NCBI GenBank assembly: GCA_012520845.1
Contig: JAAYNL010000003.1
Coordinates: 62,001 to 126,000 of the forward strand
DNA length: 64,000 bases
Direction: 5' to 3'
DNA from: Thermoplasmatales archaeon
GTDB lineage: Archaea > Thermoplasmatota > Thermoplasmata > Methanomassiliicoccales > Methanomethylophilaceae
Both the position numbers and the translations under genes were made by a program. This document shows, in pieces, positions 27,441 to 35,939 of the stretch (positions are counted from its first letter, which is position 1; every line of letters begins with the position of its first letter). The notes beneath the pieces were generated by a model that worked only from the letters and a program-made list of their open reading frames with translations, made no database searches and had not been told where the DNA came from.

Positions 27441-28304
27441 GTGGACGAAAGGACGAAACTCCTCATCGCCTTGGCCGTCGCCCTGGGCGTCGCCGTCGGC
27501 ATGTACGCCGGCGTGGCCGCCTATTCCTCGGTCGACCCGCCCTTTTCCGTCATACAGTCCGAGAGTATGCAGCATTCCCAGGACGAGAGCGCGATCGGCG
27601 TCCTGGACACCGGGGACATGGTGCTCGTCCGGGACCCTTCGAAGGTCAGCATAAAAAGTTACGTCGAGGGCCGTCAGTCCGGCTATTCCGCGTTCGGCGA
27701 CTACGGCGACGTCATAATCTACAAAAGGCCCGGCCAAACGCCGGTCATCCACCGGGCGATGCTTTGGTTGGACAACAACGGCGACGGGACGTGGACGGCG
27801 GACGCCCTGAAAAACTACCCGAAAGGGGCGGACGGGCTCTGGGACAACCCGGGCGACTACGATTCCCTCCACGGGACCCTGGTTCTGCGTGACGTCGGGT
27901 ATGGGCACCAAGAGATCTCCATCCTTCTTTCGGACTCGTTGGGCGAGCGCGGCTTTCTGACCAAGGGCGACAACGCCAAAACCAACAAGAATTTCGACCA
28001 GAGCGTCGGGATTTCCCCGGAACTGATCGCGACGGAGGATATCCGGTCGGTGCCCGTGCTGGAAATCCCGTGGCTGGGTTGCGTCAAGATGTACGTCAAC
28101 AAAAAGAACGTCGACAAAATCCCGGGAAACAGTTTGCCTTCCCTGGCGTTTTTTTTCATTACCCTGTTCTCGGCGATATTCGCGGCCGCCGTGGTCTACC
28201 AATCGCTGCACGACATGCTTGTCGGCCCAAAGGAAGAGGAACCGAAGGCCCCGCAGAGGGCGACCACGGCGAGGATATCCCCCAAACGCCGTGGGAAAAG
28301 GTGA
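27441..28304 (+). CDS. Signal peptidase I, archaeal S26B (Sec11-like)
   Basis: Membrane serine protease that removes signal peptides. The 287-residue protein has an N-terminal TM (about 7-28) and catalytic Ser42 in [10 protein letters not shown]. His104 in TPVIHRAM takes the place of the bacterial lysine, and Asp177 lies in [11 protein letters not shown] second TM lies near 235-257, followed by a basic tail. The Ser-His-Asp layout is that of archaeal/eukaryotic Sec11. It is larger than most because of an insert of about 50 residues between His104 and the Asp box ([20 protein letters not shown]). GTG 27441 fits the TATA spacing. Confidence 0.88.
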   Translation: MDERTKLLIALAVALGVAVGMYAGVAAYSSVDPPFSVIQSESMQHSQDESAIGVLDTGDMVLVRDPSKVSIKSYVEGRQSGYSAFGDYGDVIIYKRPGQTPVIHRAMLWLDNNGDGTWTADALKNYPKGADGLWDNPGDYDSLHGTLVLRDVGYGHQEISILLSDSLGERGFLTKGDNAKTNKNFDQSVGISPELIATEDIRSVPVLEIPWLGCVKMYVNKKNVDKIPGNSLPSLAFFFITLFSAIFAAAVVYQSLHDMLVGPKEEEPKAPQRATTARISPKRRGKR

Positions 28305-28343
28305 CCCCCCCCCACCCCTCCATTTCCACTGCGGAACGGAAAA

Positions 28344-29588
28344 TCAGATGAGTTTGGTCTGACCGGTGCGGACCGATCTGTCGAGGTTCTTGAACAATGG
28401 ATCGTTTTTCAAAAGGGAACACATCTCCTTGGGGACGCTCAGCTCGATTTCCTTCGTCCTGCCGGCGCAACCGAAGGATTTGACGCTCGCGTTGATAATC
28501 CCCATCATATCCAATTCGGAGATAAGATCGGTGACCCTCCTTTGGGTCAATCTGCTCAAACCGCAATAATCGGATATTTCGGAATATTTGGTGTAGACGT
28601 CGCCGGTCGTCATCTTGAGTTCTTTCTCGGAAATAAGCATGATGCTCATCAAAACGACCTTCGATTGGGAGGACAACGTCTTGATGGCCTCCGAAACAAC
28701 ATCGAATTCAATGCTGTTTTTCGCCGATTTGACGTGAGCGTCGGTGATTACCGAATCACCGTTCCTTTCGGCGATGTCCGCGGCCGTCCTCAGAAGATCC
28801 AACGCGATGCGGGCGTCGCCGTCGACCCTCGCGGCGATGGCGGCGCAGTACGGGATGACGGATTTATCGATACTGTTGGGATCGAACGCTATGTCCGCCC
28901 TTTCCTGAAGAATGTCTTCCAATTCCAGTTTCGAATATGGCGGAAAAACTAGACTTTCCCCGCCGAGCCTACTTCTCGCCTTCGGTTCGAGAAGTTCAAG
29001 GAATTTCATGTCGTTGGATATCCCGACCAAAGAAACCTTCGATTTTTTTAGATTCTCGTTGATTTTGGTCAGATAATAGAATATGTCGTCCCCTTTTTTG
29101 AAAACCATACGATCGATTTCGTCCAACACCACGACATAGACCTTGTCTTCGTTGTCTATCATATCCACTAGGACGGAATATACCTTTTCGAAGCTCCATC
29201 CGGTGAACGGGATTTTTTGTCCGGGGTCCACCGTAACCTGGTTCCCTATGTTATACAGAACACCATAGGGCGTGTCGACGACCTCGCAGTTCACGTAGAT
29301 GAAACTGCAGTTCATTTCCTTGGGATCCGCTTTCTTCAATTCCTTTCCGATGTAATGCAGAGTTGCCGTCTTTCCCGTACCGGTTTTGCCATACACCATG
29401 ATGTTCGATGGTTTTTCGCCGCTGAGAGCTATGGATATGACCGAGGCTATCTTATCGATCTGTTCTTTTCTGTGCGGCAGCTGTTCCGGAATGTGGGTGT
29501 TTTGGAGTATTTTCCTGTTTTTCACTATGTTGTTTCTTTTCCGCATGTATTGCTGAAAAATGGATTCTCCCACGCTCTCGTACCCCAC
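28344..29588 (-). CDS. orc1: Orc1/Cdc6 replication initiator
   Basis: Binds origin repeats and loads MCM. The 414-residue protein has an AAA+ module with Walker A GKTGTGKT (67-74), Walker B VVLDEIDRM (about 150-158) and a sensor-1-like VGISNDMKFLE. A C-terminal winged helix lies at about 310-414 (SDYCGLSRLTQRRVTDLI). Starts at GTG 29588 or GTG 29573 are both possible; the latter gives the usual GESIFQQYMRKRN beginning. The gene is visibly richer in A and T than its neighbours, which suggests either selection near an origin or transfer. The AT-rich gap upstream is a candidate origin. Confidence 0.95.
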   Translation of the reverse strand: MGYESVGESIFQQYMRKRNNIVKNRKILQNTHIPEQLPHRKEQIDKIASVISIALSGEKPSNIMVYGKTGTGKTATLHYIGKELKKADPKEMNCSFIYVNCEVVDTPYGVLYNIGNQVTVDPGQKIPFTGWSFEKVYSVLVDMIDNEDKVYVVVLDEIDRMVFKKGDDIFYYLTKINENLKKSKVSLVGISNDMKFLELLEPKARSRLGGESLVFPPYSKLELEDILQERADIAFDPNSIDKSVIPYCAAIAARVDGDARIALDLLRTAADIAERNGDSVITDAHVKSAKNSIEFDVVSEAIKTLSSQSKVVLMSIMLISEKELKMTTGDVYTKYSEISDYCGLSRLTQRRVTDLISELDMMGIINASVKSFGCAGRTKEIELSVPKEMCSLLKNDPLFKNLDRSVRTGQTKLI

Positions 29589-29850
29589 CGGAAATTTTTC
29601 TGTGTTTCCGGGTTTCCTATGAAGGCGTCCCTTCTATAAAACCGTTCACTTCGGCGTTTTCGTCAACATAAGGCGATCCCCGAAACTTTGATTTTTCGTC
29701 GGGGTTTGTCAAATTGAAAAAACGGCAAACAGAAAAAATCACGTTTTTGGTTCGATTCCTATCACAAAAACCCCGCGTCTGTAAACGCGGCCTTCTCTTG
29801 TCAAATGCACCGTTTTAATAACGGAACGGCATATCCGTTTAAAGGAGCTG
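29589..29850. other. AT-rich region upstream of orc1, candidate replication origin
   Basis: By hand count 29591-29850 is about 57% A+T, against clearly GC-rich flanks. It contains A/T runs at 29692-29697 and 29714-29737. CCCCGA (29689-29694) and TCGGGG (29699-29704) are inverted. A GGGGTTTGTC element (29701-29710) has a related copy on the other strand (minus-strand reading of 29763-29774, GGGGTTTTTGTG). A CCGCGT-CTGTAA-ACGCGG hairpin lies at 29773-29790. Repeats plus an initiator gene fit an archaeal origin, but no exact ORB consensus was seen. Confidence 0.4.
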
Positions 29851-29949
29851 ATTGAAATCAGAAAGGGAACAGGGTATCTGGTAGTGGCCGCCTGCATCTT
29901 GGGGATAGTGGCGGTGATAGGATTTCTCTACCTCATCGGCAGCGTCTGA
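29851..29949 (+). CDS. Possible 32-residue single-TM peptide with a non-standard start
   Basis: The frame from ATT 29851 to TGA 29947 encodes a short basic head (IEIRKGTGY) and one long hydrophobic helix (LVVAACILGIVAVIGFLYLI), then GSV. AAAGGAG lies at 29841-29847, and a TATA-like GTTTTAATA (29812-29820) predicts a start near 29842. No ATG, GTG or TTG heads this frame close to the ribosome site; TTG 29852 is out of frame. Either ATT is used, or the peptide starts at GTG 29884, or it is not expressed. No family recognised. Confidence 0.3.
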   Translation: MEIRKGTGYLVVAACILGIVAVIGFLYLIGSV

Positions 29950-30038
29950 GCGTTCCGCAGTGGAAATGGAGGGGTGGGGGGGTTCGGTAATCTAACCGTA
30001 ACCAAACCGTCTTTATCCGTTCGGAACGACGCCGATCC

Positions 30039-30371
30039 ATGGAATTGGACAGGAAACGAATCCTCGTCGCGGGTGCGCTGGCGCTGTTGTTGGTTTTCGC
30101 GATCCTGCCGGACGGTGGGCAATCGGGAAAGGAAACAGTCAAGGGCACGGTGTCCGGCTGCGCCCGGACCGACAACGGTTACGTCTTCACCCTCGTCGGG
30201 GCGGACGGTTCGGAAACCCGGTGCTTTTCTAAAACGTACGTAATCGACGGCGCGTATCTGGAGGCGACCGGCAGGTCCTCGTCGGACGGCGGCATTTTCT
30301 TCGTCGGCGACATCGTCTCTAACAGTTCTTATACCCCCATCGGCTCTGAGGGGCATGTACGTCGCCGTTGA
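30039..30371 (+). CDS. Membrane-anchored or exported OB-like small protein
   Basis: A 110-residue protein I cannot assign. It has a basic start (MELDRKR), one hydrophobic segment (8-23, probably an uncleaved anchor or signal) and then a beta-rich domain of about 75 residues. The pattern VKGTVSGCARTDNGYVFTLV, then YLEATGRSS, suggests a small OB fold. Two cysteines (in SGCARTD and TRCFSK) could form a disulfide outside the cell. Its last 17 bases overlap the start of tiaS, and the two may be co-transcribed. Confidence 0.6.
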   Translation: MELDRKRILVAGALALLLVFAILPDGGQSGKETVKGTVSGCARTDNGYVFTLVGADGSETRCFSKTYVIDGAYLEATGRSSSDGGIFFVGDIVSNSSYTPIGSEGHVRRR

Positions 30372-31674
30372 CGACACGGATTCGCTCCAAGGGGGCTGCA
30401 CGACTTTCCTGGCGACGGAAATCCTTTCGAAGCTGTCCGATATCGACCTTATCGGCAACCCCCGCCTCGTCAGGCTGAACCCGGCCGTCCCCTGGAAGAC
30501 CCGGGGGAACGGCGCCCTGGTGATGCGGTTGGGCGCCGGCGAGGGAAGGAAAAAGAAAATCGGGGAAATCGGCGGCGATCCCATTTTTTCCTATCCCCGG
30601 GGATCGATGCCCGCTTCCCGGGAAATACTCGAGAGGGCGGCCGCCGTCGTCGAGAGGTGCATGTCGAAGGGCTCCCAGGCCGGCCTGTTGGTGGGAGACG
30701 AGAGGCCCTCCCCGCGTTTCTACCATATGGGATGTACCACGATCGTCTCGAAAGAGGAAACGGACGGGGAAATCCGCCGCGTCGGCGCCCTGAGCCGTTC
30801 CTGGAACGGTGGACGCGGCCTCGTCGGCTGCGTGTGCGCCGCCGCATGGGAACCCGGCGATTCCACGTACGAGCTGTTGGCGTACAGGGAACGGGGGAAA
30901 TGGGGCACCGAGCGTTCCTTCTCCCCGGAATCCGTGGAAAGGATGGATGCCCGGTTCCCGAGCACCTTCAACAACTGGTCCCCAACGGAAGGGAAGGCGG
31001 CGATATTCCCGTCGACGCCGTGCCCGGTGCTCTTCGGCATCCGGGGGGATTCGGAGGGCGACCTGCCCAAGGCCGCGGCGGCCCTGGAGACGGAGCCGGT
31101 CGACAGGTGGGCGGTTTTCCTGACGAACCAGGGCACCGACGACCACATCCTGCGCGATTCCCTGATGCTCAGGCCGAACGCGTCCTACCGTATACACGGC
31201 AGGGTCTCCTCGGCCGCCCGCAGGATCGAGGGGGGGCACGCCTTCATCGACCTGGACACCGTCTACGGCACGGTCGTCTGCGGCATCTACGAACCGGCGA
31301 AGGGATTCCGCGACGTTTTCGACGCCCTGATCCCCGGGGACCTCATCGAGGTCATGGGCGAATACCGGGAGGAACCCGGGACGCTGAACGTGGAAAAACT
31401 CAGGGTGCTTTATCTCGCGGAGGACAGGAGGAAGGCGTCCAACCCCGTTTGCCCCGGGTGCGGCAGGACCATGCGTTCCGCCGGCGCCGGCGCGGGTTAC
31501 AGGTGCAAGGGGTGCGGCACCAAATCCGACGAGGCGGTTTTCGGCGTCGAGCCCAGGAAGATAGTCATGGGCTGGTACGAACCGCCGGAGACGGCAAGGA
31601 GACATCTTTCCAAACCGTTGAAACGCATGGGGGAGGAACAACCCCTTATGTTCGTCAAACGTCGAAATCGATGA
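30355..31674 (+). CDS. tiaS: tRNA(Ile2) agmatidine synthetase TiaS
   Basis: TiaS attaches agmatine to C34 of tRNA-Ile(CAU) so that it reads AUA; it is an essential archaeal enzyme. The 439-residue protein opens with the diagnostic MYVAVDDTDSLQGGCTTFLA. A ferredoxin-like and kinase-like N-terminal half follows, then an OB-fold domain (about 285-355, YRIHGRVSSAARRIEGGHAF). A C-terminal zinc ribbon has CPGCGRTM paired with CKGCG. The length is normal for the family. It overlaps the preceding small exported protein by 17 bases. Confidence 0.95.
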   Translation: MYVAVDDTDSLQGGCTTFLATEILSKLSDIDLIGNPRLVRLNPAVPWKTRGNGALVMRLGAGEGRKKKIGEIGGDPIFSYPRGSMPASREILERAAAVVERCMSKGSQAGLLVGDERPSPRFYHMGCTTIVSKEETDGEIRRVGALSRSWNGGRGLVGCVCAAAWEPGDSTYELLAYRERGKWGTERSFSPESVERMDARFPSTFNNWSPTEGKAAIFPSTPCPVLFGIRGDSEGDLPKAAAALETEPVDRWAVFLTNQGTDDHILRDSLMLRPNASYRIHGRVSSAARRIEGGHAFIDLDTVYGTVVCGIYEPAKGFRDVFDALIPGDLIEVMGEYREEPGTLNVEKLRVLYLAEDRRKASNPVCPGCGRTMRSAGAGAGYRCKGCGTKSDEAVFGVEPRKIVMGWYEPPETARRHLSKPLKRMGEEQPLMFVKRRNR

Positions 31675-31683
31675 ACGACAATG

Positions 31684-31694
31684 TTATATATAAA
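31684..31694 (+). promoter_or_regulatory. Strong TATA box for the thiolase gene
   Basis: TTATATATAAA is the best TATA match in this part of the window. The predicted start near 31715 leaves a short leader that contains AAGGGA just before the ATG. Confidence 0.6.
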
Positions 31695-31725
31695 CGCCCG
31701 TTAGGCAATCACCGAAGGGATACCA

Positions 31726-32904
31726 ATGAAGGAACCTGTAATCGTAAGCGCTGTCAGAACCCCGATAGGAAAATACGGAAAGGCCCTCACCCCGATGACC
31801 GCCACCGAACTCGGTGCCCTCGTCGTCAGGGAAGCCGTCTCCAGGGCGGGCGTGTCCGCCCAGGACGTCGAGGAATGCGTCATGGGCAACGTCATATCCG
31901 CCGGCCTGGGCCAGAACCCGGCCAGGCAGGCGGCAGTCCACGGCGGGCTGCCCTATGAAATCGGCTCGCTTACGATAAACGCCGTCTGCGGCTCCGGGCT
32001 CAAGGCCGCGATGCTGGCGGCCAACGCCATAAAGGCCGGGGACAGGGAATGCATGGTCGTCGGCGGCATGGAGAGCATGTCCAACGCCCCGTACCTCCTG
32101 TCCGGCGCCAGGTTCGGTTACTACATGAACGACCAGACCGCGAAGGACTCCATGGTCCACGACGGCCTCTGGGACATATTCAACGACATGCACATGGGCA
32201 ACACCGGCGAAATCGTCGCCGAGAGGTTCGGCATCACCAGGGAGGAGGCCGACCAGTTCTCCTTCGAGAGCCACCAGAAAGCGGCCAAGGCCACCAGGGA
32301 CGGCAAGTTCACCAAGGAGACGGTCCCGGTAACCATAAAGGGCAGGAAGGGCGACACCGTCGTCGATACGGACGAGGGGATCAGGGAGGACACATCCCTG
32401 GAGGCCCTGGCCAAACTCAGGGCAATCTTCAAGAAGGACGGCATCATCACCGCCGGCAACTCCTCCCAGCTCAGCGACGGCGCCGCCGCCCTGGTCGTGA
32501 CCTCCGCGGCCTTCGCCAAGGAACACGGCCTCAAGCCACTGGCCCACATCGAGGCTTATGGGGAGAGGGGCGTCAAGCCCGAACTGATAATGGAATCGCC
32601 GATACCGGCCACGGAGCACGTCTTCGAGAAATCCGGGCTGACCATCGACGACATCGACCTCTTCGAGCACAACGAGGCCTTCGCAACCGCTTCCCTCGCG
32701 GTCAGGAAGGGCCTTAACGTGCCCCCGGAAATCTTCAACGTCAACGGCGGGGCCGTCGCCCTCGGCCACCCGATAGGCGCCTCCGGCGCCAGGGTGCTGA
32801 CCACGCTGGTGCACGCCCTGATCGACAGAAGGAAGGACCGCGGCCTGGCCACCCTCTGCCTCGGCGGCGGCAACGCCGTCACGATGGTCGTCCGCAGGGC
32901 CTGA
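31726..32904 (+). CDS. Acetyl-CoA acetyltransferase (thiolase)
   Basis: Condenses two acetyl-CoA or cleaves acetoacetyl-CoA. The 392-residue protein has all thiolase catalytic motifs: nucleophile Cys88 in INAVCGSG, His348 in ALGHPIGASG and the second Cys378 in LCLGGGNAV. The sequence reads like the bacterial-type biosynthetic/degradative thiolase (MSNAPYLL and SFESHQKA loops). In many archaea thiolase sits with HMG-CoA synthase and a DUF35 partner in the mevalonate operon; neither is here. It has its own strong TATA box. Confidence 0.93.
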   Translation: MKEPVIVSAVRTPIGKYGKALTPMTATELGALVVREAVSRAGVSAQDVEECVMGNVISAGLGQNPARQAAVHGGLPYEIGSLTINAVCGSGLKAAMLAANAIKAGDRECMVVGGMESMSNAPYLLSGARFGYYMNDQTAKDSMVHDGLWDIFNDMHMGNTGEIVAERFGITREEADQFSFESHQKAAKATRDGKFTKETVPVTIKGRKGDTVVDTDEGIREDTSLEALAKLRAIFKKDGIITAGNSSQLSDGAAALVVTSAAFAKEHGLKPLAHIEAYGERGVKPELIMESPIPATEHVFEKSGLTIDDIDLFEHNEAFATASLAVRKGLNVPPEIFNVNGGAVALGHPIGASGARVLTTLVHALIDRRKDRGLATLCLGGGNAVTMVVRRA

Positions 32905-32941
32905 CGCAACGGTTATCAACGCGTGGAGCCGTGGGTCGGCC

Positions 32942-34153
32942 ATGGATCTGCCGAACGTCCACCGCCGACTGGAGGAATCGAAGGACGCCATGGCGTCGTT
33001 CCTCATGGGCATACTCCGCATCCCCGCGATCGGCCCCGCCAACGGGGGCGACGGGGAGATGGCGAGGGCGGACCACCTCATGGGGTTTCTGGACGGCTTC
33101 GACGACGTCAGGCGCTTCGACGTGTTGGACAAGGCCCACGACGGGGTCCTCAGGCCAAACATATTGGCAAGGAAGACCGGGCGGAAACCCGGCACCGTCT
33201 GGATCGTCTCGCACACGGACACGGTCACCCCCGGCGACCTTTCCGAATGGAGGACGCCGCCCTTCGAGCCCACGTACCGGGACGGCACCGTCTATGGGTT
33301 GGGGGCCGAGGACAACGGCCAGGCGATCGTGTCGTCGTTTTTCGCCGCCAAACAGTTCCTGTCCGAGGAACTCAACGGGATGTCGTTGGGCCTCGCCCTG
33401 GTGGCGGACGAGGAGACCACCAGCGCCATGGGGATCCAGTGGTTGATAGAGCGCGGCCATTTCTCGGAGGACGATCTGATAATAGTCCCGGACTGGGGGA
33501 CGACCGACGGCACCCTGGTCGAGGTGGCCGAGAAACACCTGCTGTGGGTGAAAATCACCGTCAGGGGGAAACAGACCCACGGGTCGACGCCCCACAGGGG
33601 GCTCAACGCCTTCGCCGCGGGGGCGCCGATCGTGGACGGCCTCCACAGGGCGTTGAAGGAAAGGTACCCCGGCACCGACGACATGTTCGTGCCCCCCGCG
33701 TCCACCTTCGAGCCGACCAGGGCGCTGGAGACAGTGGGCAACGTCAACACCATACCCGGGACGTTCACGTTCTGGATGGACTGCAGGATCCTGCCGTGCT
33801 ACGATGCCCGGCAGGTTTTGGGCTTCATCAAGGAATGGGTTGCGGCCACCGGCGCGGATGCCGAGGTGGCCGTGGAGCAGAGGACGGTCTCCGGCAAACC
33901 GTCCTCCGTCGACACGGACCACTACAGGGCGTTGGAGTCAGCGGTCGAGGACGTTATCGGCGAGAGGCCGAAGGCGGTCGGCATCGGCGGCGGCACCTGC
34001 GCCAACTTCTTCAGGCTGGCGGGCATGGACGCGTACGTCTGGCAATCCGGCGGCGGCACCCTGCATCAGCCCAACGAGTGCCTGCCCATGGACATAGCCG
34101 TAAGGGACGCGAAGGTCTTCGCCTCGCTGTTCCACAAACTCTGCCTCAGTTGA
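32942..34153 (+). CDS. M20-family metallopeptidase (ArgE/DapE-like)
   Basis: Zinc amidohydrolase of 403 residues. Metal-site motifs are intact: His91 in VSHTDTV, bridging Asp124 in GAEDNGQ, Glu157-Glu158 in ADEETTSAMG, and a C-terminal His in GGGTLHQPNE. The dimerisation (lid) domain is around residues 200-310. The family covers acetylornithine deacetylase, succinyl-DAP desuccinylase, carboxypeptidases and dipeptidases. No arg or dap genes are near, so the substrate is open. The 3' end overlaps the convergent ftsY by eight bases. Confidence 0.88.
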   Translation: MDLPNVHRRLEESKDAMASFLMGILRIPAIGPANGGDGEMARADHLMGFLDGFDDVRRFDVLDKAHDGVLRPNILARKTGRKPGTVWIVSHTDTVTPGDLSEWRTPPFEPTYRDGTVYGLGAEDNGQAIVSSFFAAKQFLSEELNGMSLGLALVADEETTSAMGIQWLIERGHFSEDDLIIVPDWGTTDGTLVEVAEKHLLWVKITVRGKQTHGSTPHRGLNAFAAGAPIVDGLHRALKERYPGTDDMFVPPASTFEPTRALETVGNVNTIPGTFTFWMDCRILPCYDARQVLGFIKEWVAATGADAEVAVEQRTVSGKPSSVDTDHYRALESAVEDVIGERPKAVGIGGGTCANFFRLAGMDAYVWQSGGGTLHQPNECLPMDIAVRDAKVFASLFHKLCLS

Positions 34154-35237
34154 AGAGGCGGTCCATCATCCAGTCCGCGTTGAACTTTACGATGTCCTCG
34201 TAACCTTGCCCGTTCGAAACGAAGGCGATGGGCTTGCCGATGGTATGGGCTATGGAAAGTGCCGCGCCGCCCTTCGAATCCGCGTCGATTTTGGTGAGTA
34301 TGACGGCGTCGACGCCGACGGCGTCGTCGAAGACCCGGGCCTGTTCCACGGCGTCGTTGCCGGCCAGGGAGTCGCCGACGAAGATTTTGAGGGTGGGTTT
34401 GACGACCCTCACGATTTTCTTCATCTCGTCGATCAGGTTGCTGTTGGTCTGCATCCTGCCGGCCGTGTCTATCAGGACGGCGTCCCGTTTTTTCGCCTTG
34501 GCATGTTCCACGGCGTCGAAGGCCACGGCGGCGGGGTCAGAGTTCTGGGTATGCTTGACTATCCTGCACCCGAGCCGGTCGGCGTGGATCGTCAGCTGCT
34601 CGATGGCACCGGCGCGGAAGGTGTCCCCCGCGGCGAGGACCACGGTGTGGCCGTTTTTCTGCAGGCGGTTGGCTATTTTGGCGATGGCCGTGGTTTTCCC
34701 GGTGCCGTTGATCCCGACGAACATTATGGAAACGGGCCTTTCCTGTTTCTCGAACCAGGCGTCGAAATCGAATTCGTTGACCTTCAGGACGTCGTGGACG
34801 GCGTTTTTGATCGATATCTCTATGACCTGGTCGACGGTGTACTGCCTGCTGTGCCTCTGGCCCAGGAGGTTCTCGCGCACGCCGTTGCGGATGTCCTCGA
34901 CGACGGGTCTTGCCACGTCCGCCTCCATGAGGGCGATCTCAAGGTCCCAGAGCAGGTCGTCCAGGGTGTCCTCCTTGATTTTCTTGCCGCCCGCCCCGAC
35001 CATCGGGGCCTCCTTGGCGGCGCGTTCCGCCTTCTCCTTCTTTTCCTGTTTGGCGAGCTTGGCGCGTTCTTTCCTGGAGAGCTTGGCTTCTGGGGCGCGT
35101 TCAGCCGCTTCGGGTGCGGCCGCCTCGGGCGCCGCGGCTTCGGGAGCCTCGGTTTCCGGCTCCTTCTCCAATTCCTTCGGGGTCCTCTTGAAAAGGTTCT
35201 TGAGTTTATTTTTGAGGGTCCCGAACAAGGGGGTCAC
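34146..35237 (-). CDS. ftsY: Signal recognition particle receptor FtsY
   Basis: The SRP receptor GTPase that docks ribosome-nascent chains at the Sec translocon. The 363-residue protein has an acidic/Ala-Pro-Glu repeat near residues 25-50 (EAPEAAAPEAAAPEAA) and a basic membrane-binding stretch. The NG domain follows, with P-loop GINGTGKTT, DTFRAGAIEQL, DTAGRMQ, TKIDADSKGG and the closing GQGYEDI. The GTG start overlaps the stop of pfdA by GTGA. The order LX-prefoldin alpha-ftsY is the standard euryarchaeal cluster. Confidence 0.97.
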   Translation of the reverse strand: MTPLFGTLKNKLKNLFKRTPKELEKEPETEAPEAAAPEAAAPEAAERAPEAKLSRKERAKLAKQEKKEKAERAAKEAPMVGAGGKKIKEDTLDDLLWDLEIALMEADVARPVVEDIRNGVRENLLGQRHSRQYTVDQVIEISIKNAVHDVLKVNEFDFDAWFEKQERPVSIMFVGINGTGKTTAIAKIANRLQKNGHTVVLAAGDTFRAGAIEQLTIHADRLGCRIVKHTQNSDPAAVAFDAVEHAKAKKRDAVLIDTAGRMQTNSNLIDEMKKIVRVVKPTLKIFVGDSLAGNDAVEQARVFDDAVGVDAVILTKIDADSKGGAALSIAHTIGKPIAFVSNGQGYEDIVKFNADWMMDRLFN

Positions 35238-35650
35238 CCCTGCCTTTTCTGGAGTTCCTGATTCACGGCCAGGGATAGCTTGGTGGCCGTTTCCTCGATG
35301 CGGCCGGCCGTTTCGGCCACGGATTTAGCCGCGGTTTTGATATCCTCGACGTTGGCGTCGACGAAGGAGACGGCGTCGTCGAAATCCTTCTCGACGGAAT
35401 ACCCGGAACCGATGCCCACGATCGCCTTCTTTTTCTCGGAGACGGTGACGGTGACGAAGGCGGCGCCCCCGGCGGGAACCAGGACCTCGTCGCCGGGCTC
35501 GGCCTCGATCAAGGCCTTAATCGTTTCCTTGGAACGCAACGTCTCCTCCAAAGACATCTGCAGCATCTGGGACTGCTGCGCCAGGGCGTCGAGCTGGGCT
35601 TTGTAGGACTCCAGCGCGGCCATGGCTTGGCGGAGCTCGTTGTCGTCCAT
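35234..35650 (-). CDS. pfdA: Prefoldin alpha subunit
   Basis: Subunit of the hexameric prefoldin (GimC) chaperone that holds unfolded proteins. The 138-residue protein has the expected plan: N-terminal helix (RQAMAALESYKAQLDALAQQ), two beta hairpins with EVLVPAGGAAFV and VGIGSGYSVEK, and a C-terminal helix. ATG 35650 has GGTGA just upstream; GTG 35659 is in frame as an alternative. It is coupled to both neighbours. Confidence 0.95.
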   Translation of the reverse strand: MDDNELRQAMAALESYKAQLDALAQQSQMLQMSLEETLRSKETIKALIEAEPGDEVLVPAGGAAFVTVTVSEKKKAIVGIGSGYSVEKDFDDAVSFVDANVEDIKTAAKSVAETAGRIEETATKLSLAVNQELQKRQG

Positions 35651-35651
35651 C

Positions 35652-35882
35652 TCACTCACCGGTCACTTTGTAGCGGACGACGTGGTCGGTGATTTCCTCG
35701 TTGGGGATTTCGGAGACGCCGTCTATGGCGATCTCCCACCTCTTGAGCCTGTGCCTGCTGCCCAGGTCGGACAAGGCGTATTCCCTGGCGAGGTCGGCGT
35801 CTTCCGCCGCGATCTCGATGGTGAACGGCTGCTTGCCCGCCCTGGGGTCGCTGTGAGAGCCTTTTATCCTGAAAGCTTTCAT
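35652..35882 (-). CDS. rpl18a: Large-subunit ribosomal protein L18Ae/LX
   Basis: Small ribosomal protein of 76 residues beginning MKAFRIKGSHSDPRAGKQPF. The family-typical segment SDLGSRHRLKRWEIAIDGVSEI follows. Its stop lies just upstream of the pfdA ATG. In many euryarchaea the eIF6-L31e-L39e genes precede it; here it is the first gene, facing a divergent radical SAM gene 57 bases away. Confidence 0.93.
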   Translation of the reverse strand: MKAFRIKGSHSDPRAGKQPFTIEIAAEDADLAREYALSDLGSRHRLKRWEIAIDGVSEIPNEEITDHVVRYKVTGE

Positions 35883-35939
35883 ATGATTACCGAACGTTGA
35901 ACCATATCAATACAATAAAGGTTTTGGTGGGGGCATCTG

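Noticed and set aside
29763-29790. CCCCGCG hairpin considered as a CRISPR repeat unit
   Set aside because: Only a single copy, no regularly spaced repeats or cas genes anywhere in the window.
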